This document shows, piece by piece, positions 24,001 through 34,020 of a stretch of DNA of 64,000 nucleotides (within the stretch, counting starts at the first letter, position 1; the number at the start of each line of letters is the position of its first letter). The stretch is from Hydrangea macrophylla (lineage: Eukaryota; Streptophyta; Magnoliopsida; Cornales; Hydrangeaceae), in the NCBI GenBank assembly GCA_033977485.1, contig CM066992.1, positions 103,490,140 through 103,554,139 on the forward strand, read 5' to 3'. The notes beneath the pieces were generated by a model. It had not been told where the DNA came from, did no database searches, and was given only the letters and a program-made list of their open reading frames with translations. The position numbers and the translations under genes were made by a program.

Positions 24001-25595
24001 GGTGAGCTTACAATGGTCTCAATTTATAAAGGGTATATGCTCAAGGCTTGGAGGGCAGAACCAAGTCTATCTTGCTAATGCAGTTGCTTGACTTCGTTAA
24101 ACATCATCCTTGGTTGAAATTCAAACTCAACCTGAGTCATTAGCCAACTTAAATGACAATCTTCCAAAGCACTTAGTTGATGATGTTTTAGTGACAGGAT
24201 TAAAGGCTGAGATAGGAGAGGTGGTGCAATTTTTTAACCCAAAGTCATTAATGCAAGCTCTTGACTTGGCTTAATTACAAGAAGAAAACATAATATTGTC
24301 ATGCTGGCAAATCGAACCATCTTTTGAAAAAAATTCCTCAACCATGGTTGGCTGTACCCAGCCAACGGAAGACCTAGCTCAAGCGGAGATGACTGAAAGG
24401 TGCAAAGCTTCATCATACTTTCAATTAACGATTTTCTTTGGGTCATCAATACAAGGGAAGCTTGGCAATTTTAGGAGAATTCGAGGAAGATGCTGCATAC
24501 TCAACCCTTGAGCACAAAGGTTGATTACAAGTGGGTGGAAAGATATGATCCAACTCATTTCATATCGTTGTTCTTGCTTTATTAGGATTCTTTGGGGACC
24601 ATAACACATGCTCTTGTCATTCGGTCATTCCTATGAAAAAGCCACTTCATTTGAAACCATCTTTTACTCATAAAAAGGACATAATGACGAGAGTACAGCG
24701 TGGATCACCTTGGATCAAATGAACGAGCCCCATAGCCCCATCGGAGTAAGGGGAGTGATACGCCCAGCACATGGCGAATGAAGGAAGACGGCACACTCGC
24801 CTTTTGTAGACCTCTTTCGTCACCCAACAACTTTCATTCCCATTGAAACATCCCCGTTTTCATCTTAGGCGAACCGAAAGGACCAGACATAAACCGCCGG
24901 TAACTCCTTTCACACCCACTTGCAACATGTGGTTGAATATATAAGGAAGTTCACACACCTTAGGCAAATCCATCCGTTACTTGCCAGCTTGACAGCTTAT
25001 TGTTTTCCCCTTTATCCAAACGTGCTTTCTAGATAGGTGACAAATTGCAAATATATGACAATAATAGACCGCGGGGCACACAGACTTCAACGCTAAAACA
25101 AAATTCGGTTTGTGAAATCTTTTAATCAAAACAAAGAGTACCATGAACATACCTTCATCAACCACAAGCCTAACAAACTCCGCTGTGATTTTCTCATTCA
25201 AACGCGGTCCATTGGTGTCCTTCTCTTCCTGCTTAGGCTTAGCCTGAAATTCAATCGTGGCCCCCACTAACTACCCATAATTCACCGCATATATAGAGAT
25301 ACAAAATAACAATGTATATGTATGTATAAATATATACATATATATATCTCATATAATTAACAGATATAACTATGCTCTTGGTTACCTGAACCGGTGCGGC
25401 GAAGAACCTCGCATTGTTACAAAAATTGAATTGGTTCCTGTAAATAGCCTGATCTGGCTGATCAAGAACCCAAAGTTTTGTACCTGACACAGTGTGATTG
25501 AACGAACAAGGACCTGGAATTTGGAAATAATATCTCTTGAATTGGTTTGATAAGGTTTTGAGCTTCGATTGCTTGATTCGGCAAACAAGTGCCAT
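15039..25595 (-). CDS. Organellar translation initiation factor IF-3, eight exons
   Basis: Spliced CDS: 25595-25386, 25243-25153, 22951-22884, 22062-21958, 21264-21211, 17260-17192, 16089-16027 and 15914-15039 (TAA), 511 residues; all borders are GT-AG and in phase. Residues 1-80 are basic and hydroxylated, as in an organelle transit peptide. The IF-3 N-domain follows (GPRLNEKI near 82-89, VVSRHEALERAK near 104-115, then PPVCKLMDY at 132-140), a lysine-rich linker, and the C-domain (KEVRF at 168-172 to IEDIAIVESAP from 221). The protein binds the small ribosomal subunit and helps select the start codon in mitochondria or plastids. About 265 residues after the C-domain are acidic, Ser/Pro-rich and contain an 8-residue duplication (SSEDVIHS); such a tail is known from plant mitochondrial IF-3 and is absent from bacterial IF-3, so mitochondria are the likelier site. 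Introns total about 9 kb, swollen by transposons. Confidence 0.88.
16543..17065. mobile_element. Non-autonomous hAT-like element (CAGGGGCAGAGCC ends) in IF-3 intron 6
   Basis: 523 bp with inverted ends CAGGGGCAGAGCC and GCCTCCGCCCATG. The 8-base flanks AATGCAAG (16535-16542) and AATACAAG (17066-17073) differ once, a hAT-type duplication. No coding capacity. The ends resemble the CAGGGGCGGAGCC ends widespread in plants. Confidence 0.75.
18366..19055. mobile_element. TIR element with GAAGCACCGACAC ends in IF-3 intron 5
   Basis: 690 bp, beginning TAGGAAGCACCGACAC and ending GTGTCGGTGCTTCTTA. The ends carry many CGACAC and GTGTCG repeats; the core is AT-rich. The left flank GGTGTCCCAT (18356-18365) matches the right flank GGTGCCCCAT with one change, once the next element, which splits it, is removed. 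The 10-base flank leaves the superfamily open (Mutator-like or hAT-like). Confidence 0.65.
19064..19575. mobile_element. Non-autonomous hAT element with CAGTGTTCTAAAACTCG ends
   Basis: 512 bp with ends CAGTGTTCTAAAACTCG and CGAGTTTTAGAACATTG (one difference) and a perfect 8-bp duplication GGTGCCCC at 19056-19063 and 19576-19583. Subterminal regions repeat GGCGCTAGGCG phrases. It has inserted within the target duplication of the element at 18366-19055. Confidence 0.9.
19776..21001. mobile_element. Non-autonomous hAT element with TAGGGGTGCATATGAGC ends
   Basis: 1226 bp with inverted ends TAGGAGTGCATACGAGC and GCTCATATGCACCCCTA and a perfect 8-bp duplication ATAGAATG at 19768-19775 and 21002-21009. 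Both ends are packed with CTCGAGC, GAGCCAAGCT and AGCTTGAG repeats, a subterminal arrangement typical of transposase binding sites. The interior carries a nested MITE (20296-20474). No intact reading frame. Lies in intron 5 of IF-3. Confidence 0.92.
20296..20474. mobile_element. MULE-type MITE (GAGTAATG family), nested in a hAT element
   Basis: 179 bp with ends GAGTAATGTTATGC and GCATAACATTACTC, arms matching over about 60 bases, and a perfect 9-bp duplication TAATAATAT at 20287-20295 and 20475-20483. Best preserved copy of its family in the window. Confidence 0.9.
22303..22406. mobile_element. Short near-palindromic MITE in IF-3 intron 3
   Basis: The left half CCGTTTGTTTTGATGTAAAA and the right half are inverted copies, meeting at the core TATCCGGATA. 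One long hairpin of about 50 bp. No coding capacity. Confidence 0.7.
23352..23429. repeat. 26-bp tandem repeat, three units
   Basis: Units start at 23352, 23378 and 23404 with GAAGTATTGAGATGAGTTG, the third diverged. In IF-3 intron 2, directly before the gag relic. Confidence 0.85.
23850..24480 (+). pseudogene. Relic of a retrotransposon gag gene in IF-3 intron 2
   Basis: Near 24165-24290 the plus strand reads a gag-like segment, HLVDDVLVTGLKAEIG followed by NPKSLMQALDLA, then a stop where related proteins have Gln, then LQEEN. Further on (about 24380-24410) AQAEMTERCKA resembles the segment just before the zinc knuckle of Ty3/gypsy gag proteins. Frames are broken elsewhere and no pol domain follows. 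It is in antisense orientation to the IF-3 gene, within the 2.2-kb intron 2. The retrotransposon that donated it has lost recognisable LTRs here. Confidence 0.55.
24640..24965. other. GC-richer patch of unknown origin in IF-3 intron 2
   Basis: About 320 bases with clearly higher GC than the rest of the intron, and no reading frame of note. It could be a remnant of the retrotransposon that supplied the gag relic or an organellar DNA insert; the sequence alone does not decide. Confidence 0.3.
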
Positions 25596-25659
25596 CTTTC
25601 TCTCTCTAACAGCATGAGATCTTTGCTCAACTTCTTAGTAGAGAGAGAGAGAGAGAGAG

Positions 25660-25900
25660 CTTTTCTCCTGGAAACCCTAATCTACCATTGACATAACTAG
25701 CTGCTAGTGGCTATCAGAGACTGATGAGAGTGCTCCGAAAGTGAATCGGACCAACTCGTGATCCGATGAGCCTACCCGTATTATGGGCCGCCCAGTTCAG
25801 GAACACACATCGGTGAAAAGTATTAAATGTGTCATTTTCATGGGCCGGCCTGACCTACTGGGTCGAAAGATTAGAGTATATTGGGCTGGTTGGCCCAAAC
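25660..25900 (-). promoter_or_regulatory. Probable IF-3 promoter: telo-box and four site II motifs
   Basis: Upstream of the IF-3 ATG (25595) lie a (GA)n leader tract (about 25641-25659), a telo-box AAACCCTAA (25672-25680) and TGGGCC/TGGGCT site II motifs at 25784-25789, 25841-25846, 25882-25887 and, inverted, 25892-25897. In plants this combination is typical of promoters of ribosomal-protein and organelle translation genes active in dividing cells. The motifs are seen; their use is inferred. Confidence 0.55.
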
Positions 25901-26278
25901 AAAGGTGCAGTGAAAAGTATTCAATGTGAATGCCGAAGAGGGTGTGTTTGGCAACAATTTTTTTAGTTAATTAAGTGATTGTGAAATTCCAAAAGGTAAA
26001 ATAAAACTATTTGACGACCCCGATACTTTAATTCAATCACAAATATTTGCTCTTTCTCATCCGCTTAAAAAGTTGTGGACTTCCATTTTTGAAATTATTC
26101 GGTGAATCCGTCACACTAAGTTATTGTATTGAGTTGGTGTAACCATTCAATCTTAACCATACATATATACCTTATTTTCATGGGATCATAACAAGTTGTT
26201 AGCAATATTTCAAATGTAATAAACCCCCAACCGCTTGTCAATATACCCTGAAAATAGGAGCATGTGTATATATGATTA

Positions 26279-26450
26279 GAGTAATATTTGGAACACAACC
26301 TTCATACAATTTTCATACAACCTCCCCAAAAGATGTATCTCTCTCTCCTGTGATGTCACTGGACCCCACAGTGACACAGGAAAGAGATAGACACATCTTT
26401 TGGGGAGGTTGTATGAAAGTTGTATGAAGGTTGTGTCCCACGTATTACCC
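26279..26450. mobile_element. MULE-type MITE with 9-bp duplication
   Basis: 172 bp with ends GAGTAATATTTGGAACACAACC and the inverse, arms complementary over about 65 bases (including CATACAACCTCCCCAAAAGA), and a perfect 9-bp duplication ATATGATTA at 26270-26278 and 26451-26459. A different family from the copy at 20296 but with the same GRGTAAT start. Confidence 0.9.
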
Positions 26451-26561
26451 ATATGATTAAGATTGGGTGATCACATGTATAACAAACTCATTGAATAATT
26501 GTCCATAGGTGATGGGCTCCATGTGTGTGTATATTTATTTATATATATATATATATATATA

Positions 26562-26733
26562 CAGTCACACTCTAAAGAGAACGCCCTCTCTTTATTAAAG
26601 AGAGGGTCTCTGTTTTGACCGTCGAATCGTGTTTAAAAACTGTGAAATGACAACACTGCCCTTAATGAAAACACGATCTGACAGCCAAAACAGAAGCCCT
26701 CTCTTTAATAAAGAGATAGCACTCTCTTCAAAG
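26562..26733. mobile_element. Foldback MITE with hairpin arms, copy 2
   Basis: Same family as 4851-5048: CCCTCTCTTTATTAAAGAGAGG in the left arm, CTCTCTTTAATAAAGAGA in the right, with the shared core AAAACTGTGAAATGACAA and AAAACACGATCTGAC. Flanked by AT microsatellites. Confidence 0.75.
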
Positions 26734-27083
26734 AATTTATATATATATATGTGTGTGTGTGTGTGAGGGAGAGAGGCAATCGCAGAAAGTTACTTGAACA
26801 AATTTTTAATGATTGAATGACATAAGTAGAAGATGCGCGCGCCAAACACATTCAAAGTTTTCTTAACCTTTTGTTCATGCCATGTGCCTTGTTACCTGTA
26901 TATGCATTGATAATTGCAATTGCAATTGCAATTTCAATTTGCGATCTAAAGAGTTCCACAAAGAATGCACCAAATAGAAAATTCAAACAAGGTATATATA
27001 GTTATATTTTTTTAAGTCTTTATAAATTCATTTTTTTTTTTGAAAACTTTATAAATCCTTTGTTGCCGATAATAACTATTAAG

Positions 27084-28159
27084 TGTTTGCTGTAATTTGC
27101 GCGGGCGTGCCAGAACCAGCAGTGGTTCGATGTGTGTATGTACGTGCAAACTAATTTCTTATCCGTTTATGTGAGTGATACACAAGGCTTTGATGAATCT
27201 GACTTCTAAACAAGGTGACTGTGTATAGTGAGTAGGAAAGTACCCTCACTGTAAATTCTTTAGCAGTACTGAAGCGCACAAGCTAAAAAGTATCAAGTTT
27301 AACAGGTAAACAAATCACAAACGGTTTAATAAAACAGATTTTTATTAAATGTTTGAAAAAAACTAAACAGATCTCAAGAACAAACCAGAAAGAACACAAA
27401 CAGAAAATAACAAAAGGACAGACATATTTGCTATGAAGGCTAAAAAACATAAAGACTAGGTACTTTGAATGCTTTGAATGCTTCGAATATGCTGTATGAA
27501 TGCTGTTTCGAGAATGACGCGGAGTCCTTTGCTTGGATGGCCTGCCTCTTATTTATAGCGGCCTTATACAATTTCTATTTGGACAATAATTCCTTGGCTT
27601 GCGCCCCAAATTGCTTAATTGATTGGCTGATTGAAGACCTTCCTTATCCATGACTCAATTGAATCAATCCCTTCAATTTAGGGATCAGACGCCTCAATCC
27701 AGCTAGCAACGAACAGATCCTCTCCTAAATGGACTCTTGTTTCCAGAATTCCCCAAAGATGACAACATCCTGCCAGCTATAGACAACACTGCCTTCACCT
27801 CGGTCAATCGGCCTCATTCCTGATTCTCATGGATGAATCGGGCTCTATTGGTTTCCATGCCCGATTACCTTTCTTTAACCGCCCATGGCCAATTGGACTG
27901 TTACTTCCATCTTTCATTACGTATTGTCCGATTAGGCTTTCCGTCTTATATCATCGGGCTGTCAACGCACTAGGTTATGTTTCCCCAGAGCCCGATGATC
28001 CTTACCCATATTCAATCTTTCAAACCGGGCTCTACTCATCTATCATCGGTCTCACGGTTATACCCGAGTCCGATGAGTCACTGATTGCTTAGCCCCGCCT
28101 CTCCTTCATTCTCTTCCACTTAAATCGGGCTAAAAAACCATTGACAGTTTTTGGGTGCA
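27084..28159 (-). repeat. 3' LTR of the Tat-type element
   Basis: 1076 bp, TG...CA ends, almost identical to 48729-49805. I count about 29 differences between the two LTRs by eye, about 2.7 percent. A TATA-like ATAAATAAGAG lies near 27550 on the minus strand. A small plus-strand reading frame (27829-28092) occurs in both LTRs but resembles no known protein. Confidence 0.92.
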
Positions 28160-28175
28160 ATTTCATCCCGCCTTG
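28160..28175 (-). promoter_or_regulatory. Purine-rich tract next to the 3' LTR
   Basis: On the minus strand AAGGCGGGATGAAAT precedes the 3' LTR, the place of the polypurine tract that primes plus-strand DNA synthesis. It is imperfect (one C and T within). Only 23 bases separate the LTR from the CACTA insertion. Confidence 0.5.
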
Positions 28176-28239
28176 ATTGATGCACTACAACAAATCTGAC
28201 CTTTAGTGGCGAAACTTTTACCCGCGAACATTATTTTTG

Positions 28240-29190
28240 TCACTAATAGTATACTATTAGTGACGAAATCAATGTTCGTCCACAAAAGTGTTTATCTTTC
28301 TCAACGAAACCAATTTTCGGGGGTAAAAGTCAAACAATTATCGACGAAAATTCATTTCATCACTAAAGTTCGTCGGTAATAGTTGGCGGAAAATTTCCCC
28401 CGCCAAAAATTTGGTGGGAAACTTTTAGGCGACGAAACGCTATCAATTGGTGAAGAAATTTTTTTGTCGGTAATTGTTTTACTTTTAGTGTCGAAATATT
28501 TCGTCAAGAATTGTTTGCCCTTTCGTGACGAAATATTTTTGTCGGTAATTGTAATAATTAATGATGAAATACTTTTGTCGGTAATTGTTTTACTTTTAAT
28601 GACGAAATATTTCGTCGGGAATTGTTTAACCTTTCGTGACAAAAAACTTTCGTCGGGAATTGTTACAATTACTGACGAAATTGATTCGTCGGTAATTATT
28701 TTACTTTTAGTGATGAAATATTTCGTCAGGAATTGTTTAAGCTTTCATGACGAAAAACTTTTGTGGGGAATTGTTACAATTAGGGACGAAGTTGTTTCGT
28801 CGGTAATTGTTTTACTTTTAGTGACGAAATATTTCGTCGGGAATTGTTTAAGCTTTCGTGACGAAAAACTTTCGTCGGGAATTGTTTCAATTGGTGACAG
28901 AATTGTTTAGTCGGTAATTGTTTTACTATTAGTGACGAAATATTTCGTTGGGAATTGTTTAAGCTTTCGTGATGAAAAACTTTCGTCGGGAATTGTTACA
29001 ATTGGTGCCGAAATTGTTTCGTCGGTAATTATTTTATTATTAGTGATGAAATATTTCGTGGGAAATAGTTGACCCTCTCATGAGGAAACATTTCATCGGG
29101 AATTGTTAACTTTTGCTGACGGAATTGTTTTGTCAAGAATTGTTTTACTTTTGGTGACGAAATCTTACTTTTAGCGATGAAAGATTTTTT
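28240..29190. repeat. Left subterminal repeat region of the CACTA element
   Basis: Imperfect copies of about 55-60 bp built on TTTTAGTGACGAAATATTTC and TCGGGAATTGTTT, in both orientations and many times over. In CACTA elements such repeats bind the regulatory transposase-encoded protein. The long open frame read through this stretch (28383-28910) is a by-product of the repeats. Confidence 0.85.
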
Positions 29191-29221
29191 TTTATGAGTG
29201 AATTTGAATTATTCTAAACTT

Positions 29222-32200
29222 TAAAATGCAAATCGTCGATCCGATAACCACGAAACATAACTCACACCTCCCACACGACTAAAGAAAGTTGGAGAAAGAA
29301 ACGAAACAAAAATCGGACACCTAATTATCAAGATACAGTAAAAAATAACTTTTTCACTTCGTAAACTATGAAAAACTAAGTTTTGGGGGTTTGGGGGGTC
29401 AAAATGCAAACCGTCGATCCGGTAACCACAAAACTTAACTTGCACCTCCCACATGCTTAAAGAAAGTTGCAGGAAGAAACAGAATCGGAATCGGACTCCC
29501 GGTTATCAAGATACACTACAAAACAACTTTTTCAACTCGTAGACTAAGAATAACTAAGTTTTGGGGGATTCAAAATACAAACCATCGATCCGATAACTAT
29601 AAAACTTCACTCGCACCTCCTACACATCTAAAGAAAGTTGTAGGAAGAAACGGAACAAGAATCGGACTCTCGGTTATCAAGATACAATACAAAACAAAAT
29701 TTTCACCACGTAGACTAAGAGAAACTAAGTTTTTGGGGTTTGGGGGGGTCAAAATGTAAACCGTCGATCCGGTAACAACGAAACATAACTCGCACCTCCC
29801 ATACGTCTAAAGAGAGTTGCAAAAAGAAACGAAACGGGAATCGAACTCCCGGTTATTAAGATACAATACAAAATAACTTTTTCACCTCGTAGACTAAGAG
29901 AAACTAAGTTTTAAGGTTTGGGGGGTCAAAATGCAAGCCGTCGATCCGGTAATCACAAAACTTGACTCACACCTCTCAGACATCGAAAGAAGTTGTAGAA
30001 AGAAACAGAACGGGAATCGGACTCCCAGTTATCAAGATACACTACAAAATAACTTTTTCACCTCGTAGACTATGAACAACGAAGTTTTTGGGGTTTGGGG
30101 GGTCAAAATGGAAACCGTCGATCCGGTAACCATGAAACTTCACTCGCACCTTCCACATGTCTAAAGAAAGTTGAAGGAAGAAATGTAACGGGAATCAAAC
30201 TCCCATTTATCAAGATACAATACAAAACAACTTTTTCACCACGTAGACTAAGAGAAACTAAGTTTTTGGGGTTTGGGGGTCAAAATGAAAATCGTCAATC
30301 CAGTAACCATGAAACTTCAATCACACGTCCCACAAGTCTAAACAAAGTTACAAGAAGAAACGGAACAGGAATCGGACTTTCGGTTATCAAGATACATTAC
30401 AAAACAACTTTTTTACCACGTAGACTAAGATAAACTAAGTTTTTGGGCTTTGGGGGGTCAAAATGCAAACCGTCGATCCGATAACAACGAAACTTAACTC
30501 GCACCTCCCATACATCTAAACAAAGTTTCTGGAAGAAATGGAATGGGAATCAGACTCCCAGTTATCAAGATACAACACAAAATAACTTTTTTACCTCGTA
30601 GACAATGAAAAACTAAGTTTTTGGGGTTTGGGGGGTCAAAATGCAAACCGTCGATCTGGTAATCACGAAACTTGACTCACACCTCTCACACGTCGAAAGA
30701 AAGTTGTAGGAAGAAACGGAACAATAATCAGAGTCCCGGTTACCAAGATACAATACAAAATAACTTTTTTACCTCGTCGACTAAATTTTTCGGGTTTGGG
30801 GGACAAAATGCAAACCGTCGATTCGGTAATCACAAAACTTGACTTGCACCTCTCAAATAAAGAAAGAAAGTCGCACGAAGAAACAGAATAGGAATCGGAC
30901 TCCCGGTTATCAAGATACACTATAAAAGAACTTTTTCACCTCGTAGACTATAAAAATGAAGTTTAGATTGGGGGGTCAAAATGCAAACCGTCGATCCGGT
31001 AACCACGAAACATCACTCGCACCTCCCATACATCTAAAGAAAGTTGTTGGAAGAAATGGAATGAGAATTAGACTCCCGGTTATCAAGATATAATACAAAA
31101 CAACTTTTTCACCTGGTAGACATTGAAAAACTAAGCTTTGGGGGTTTGGGGGGTTAAAATGCAAACCGTTGATCCGGTAATAATGAAACGTGACTCGCAC
31201 CTCTCATGCGTCGAAAGAAAGTTATAGGAAGAAACGGAACGGGAATCGGACTCCCGGTTATCAAGATACAATATAAAATAACTTTTTTACCTCGTCGACT
31301 AAATTTTTGGGGTTTGGGGGGTCAAAATACAAACCGTTGATCTGATAATCACAAAACTTAACTCGCACCTCCCAAACGTCTAAAGAAAGTTTTAGGAAGA
31401 AAAGGAATCAAAATCAGACTCCTGGTTATCAAGATACACTACAAAATAACTTTTTCACCTCGTAGACGAAGAGAAACTAAGTTTTTGGGGTTTGGGGGGT
31501 CAAAATGCAAACCATCGATCTGGTAATCACGAAACATGACTTGTACCTCTCAGATAATGAAAGAAATTTGTAGGATAAAACAGAACAGGAAACAGACTCC
31601 CGGTTATCAAGATACACTATAAAACAACATTTTCACCTCGTAGACTATGAAAAACAAAGTTTTTGGGGTTTGGGGGGTCAAAATGCAAACCGTCAATCCG
31701 GTAATGATGAAATATCACTCGCACCTCCCATATGTCTAAAGAAAGTTGCTGGAAGAAATAGAATGGGAATCGGACTCCTGGTTATTAAGATACAATGCAA
31801 AACAACTTTTTCACCTCGTAGACAATGAAAAACTAAGTTTTGGGGGTTTGGAAGGTCAAAATGCAAACCATCAATCCGATAATCATGAAACTTGACTCGT
31901 ACCTCTCATACATCGAAAGAAAGTTGTAGGAAGAAACAGAACAGGAATCGGACTCCCGGTTATCAAGATACAATACAAAATAACTTTTTCACCACGTAGA
32001 CTAAATTTTTGGGGTTTGGGGTGTCAAAATGCAAATTGTCAATTCAGTAATCACAAAACTTAACTTGCACTTCCCACACGTCTAAAGAAAGTTGTAGGAA
32101 GAAACGGAATCAGAATCGGACTCCTGGTTATCAAGATACACTACAAAACAACTTTTTCACCTCATGGACAACGAAGTTTTTGGGGTTTGGGGGGTCAAAA

Positions 32201-32790
32201 TTCAAACCGTCAATCTCGTAACCACTAAAATTAACTCGCACCTCCCATACATCTAAAGAAAGTTGTTGGAAGAAACAGAACGGGAATCGAACTCCCGGTT
32301 ATCAAGATACAATACAAAATAACTTTTTCACCTCGTATACAATGAAAAACTAAGTTTTGGGGGTTTGGAAGGTCAAAATGTACACCATCAATCTGATAAT
32401 CATGAAACTTGACTCGTACCTCTCATACATCGAAAGAAAGTTATAGGAAGAAACGGAACAGGAATCGGACTCCCGGTTATCAAGATACAATACAAAATGC
32501 AAACCGTCGATCCGGTAACCACAAAACTTAACTCGCACCTCCCATATATCTAAAGAGAGTTGTAGAAAGAAATAGAACGGGAATCAGACTCCCGGTTATC
32601 AAGATACAATACAAAATAACTTTTTTACCTCATAGACTAAGAGAAACTATGTTTTTGAGGTTTGGGGGATCAAAATGCAAACCGTCGATCCGGTAATCAC
32701 AAAACTTGACTCGCACCTCTCAGACATTAAAAGAAAGTTGCAGGAAGAAATAGAACTAAGTTTTTGGCTTTTCCTGCTTTTGTTTGCCCT
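29222..32790. repeat. Minisatellite of about 170-180-bp units inside the CACTA element
   Basis: The phrase CAAAATGCAAACCGTCGATC recurs at roughly 29223, 29399, 29569, 29748, 29925, 30103, 30281, 30459, 30638, 30808, 30977, 31156, 31322, 31499, 31678, 31857, 32024, 32193, 32374, 32497 and 32672. Each unit also has CTCGCACCTCCCA, GGAATCGGACTCCCGGTTAT and ACCTCGTAGAC blocks. About 21 units, some shortened. One further unit at about 33893-34020 lies beyond the copia fragment. Confidence 0.92.
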
Positions 32791-33892
32791 TTTTTGGGCT
32801 TGTTCTTCGTCATGTACTAGAGTTTATATGTTCTCTTAGTTGTTTGTTTGGGTGAGCCGAGTGTTCGACTGCCCCGTTGTTTTTCATCGAGTGTCTAGCT
32901 GTGTTTTTTTCCTTCTTTCCAAATCTATTTTGTTTACCCTTGAGTTGTTCTGCAATTATTTTTTTAGCGTACTACCATGGCTAAGGAGACTGGTAAGGAT
33001 GTCGCTGTTACTACGGTTCCTTGTTCGGAACCCTCACTTTCTCATACTACACTGGCAGAACAACTATACCTATTCTAGACTCCACTGGTGACTCCCTGCC
33101 TCTAGTTATCACTGGTGATTCCTCGCAGGTTTATTCTCGCCGCCCACGCCCCTCTGATCCCCTACAAACGTCCTCTTCGGATTCAGGTATCTCTTCTCCT
33201 TTATCCCTTATTATTGATCCCGGCACTGCTTTTCCCCATTATCCTACTCGTGTTCGTCGCCCCCCTCCCCTCATTTTTTGTTATCTCCTTCTTATCAGTC
33301 ATTTCTTAGTCATGTGGATTTAGTTTCTATTCCTCGTTCTGTTTACAAGGCTCTTCAGAATCCTAAGTGGGTGGCAGCTATGAAAGTAAAAATAGATGCT
33401 CTTCAAGGTAATCAGACTTGGGAACTTGTTACTCTTTTCGCGGGTGAGCGCACGGTTGGGTGTAAATGGGTTTTTAGCCTGAAATATTTGGCTGATGGGA
33501 CTATTGATCGCTATAAGGCTCGTTTGGTTGCTAAGGGCTTTACTTAGATTTTTGTTAAAGACTTTGGTGCTACTTTTGCTCCTGTAGCCAAGTTAAGTAT
33601 TGTTCGTCTCCGGGTCTCTTTAGCAGCTTCTTCTTCATAGCCCCTTCACCAACTCGATGTTAAGAATGCCTTTCTTAATGGTGACTTGTCTGAGACTATT
33701 TATACGGATCCCCCACCTGGTTTTCGGGCTCAGAGGGAGTGTTCTAGGAAGGTGTATCGCCTCCGTAAGTCTCTATATGGCCTAAAGCAATCTTCTCGTG
33801 CTTGGGTTAGTCGCTTCAGTGATGTCGTCCTAGGTATGGGGTTTATTCGGTGCCATTCAGATCACACGTGTTTTATTCGTCACCACTTTTTG
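32791..33892 (+). pseudogene. Internally deleted Ty1/copia fragment inside the minisatellite
   Basis: The plus strand starts with a copia-type leader and gag start (ATG at about 32978), which passes after a short distance into the integrase/reverse transcriptase linker and the start of the copia RT domain: WVAAMKVKIDALQGNQTWELV, GCKWVFSLKYLADGTIDRYK, then LHQLDVKNAFLNGDL and LYGLKQSSRAW. Stops interrupt it (33545, near 33640). The RT catalytic YVDD region, RNase H and both LTRs are absent. It breaks off abruptly into a minisatellite unit at about 33893. Most gag and all integrase core sequence is missing, so a deleted copy was captured. Confidence 0.8.
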
Positions 33893-34020
33893 GGTTTTAG
33901 AGGGTCAAAATGCAAACCGTCGATCTGTTAACCACGAAACTTTACTCGCACCTCCCACACGTCTAAAGAAAGTTGCAGGAAGAAATGGAACAGGAATTGG
34001 ACTCCCGGTTATCAAGATAG

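Noticed and set aside
27829..28092. 87-codon frame repeated at 49475-49738
   Set aside because: It is in the LTR and so duplicated with it. No start context or known family, and on the antisense strand of the element.
28383..28910. Plus-strand frame of 175 codons in the CACTA element
   Set aside because: It follows the period of the subterminal repeats (EKLLSSVI-like recurring units) and resembles no protein.
29222..32790. A CRISPR-like array
   Set aside because: Unit length 170-180 bp without unique spacers, in a plant nuclear CACTA element; it is a minisatellite.
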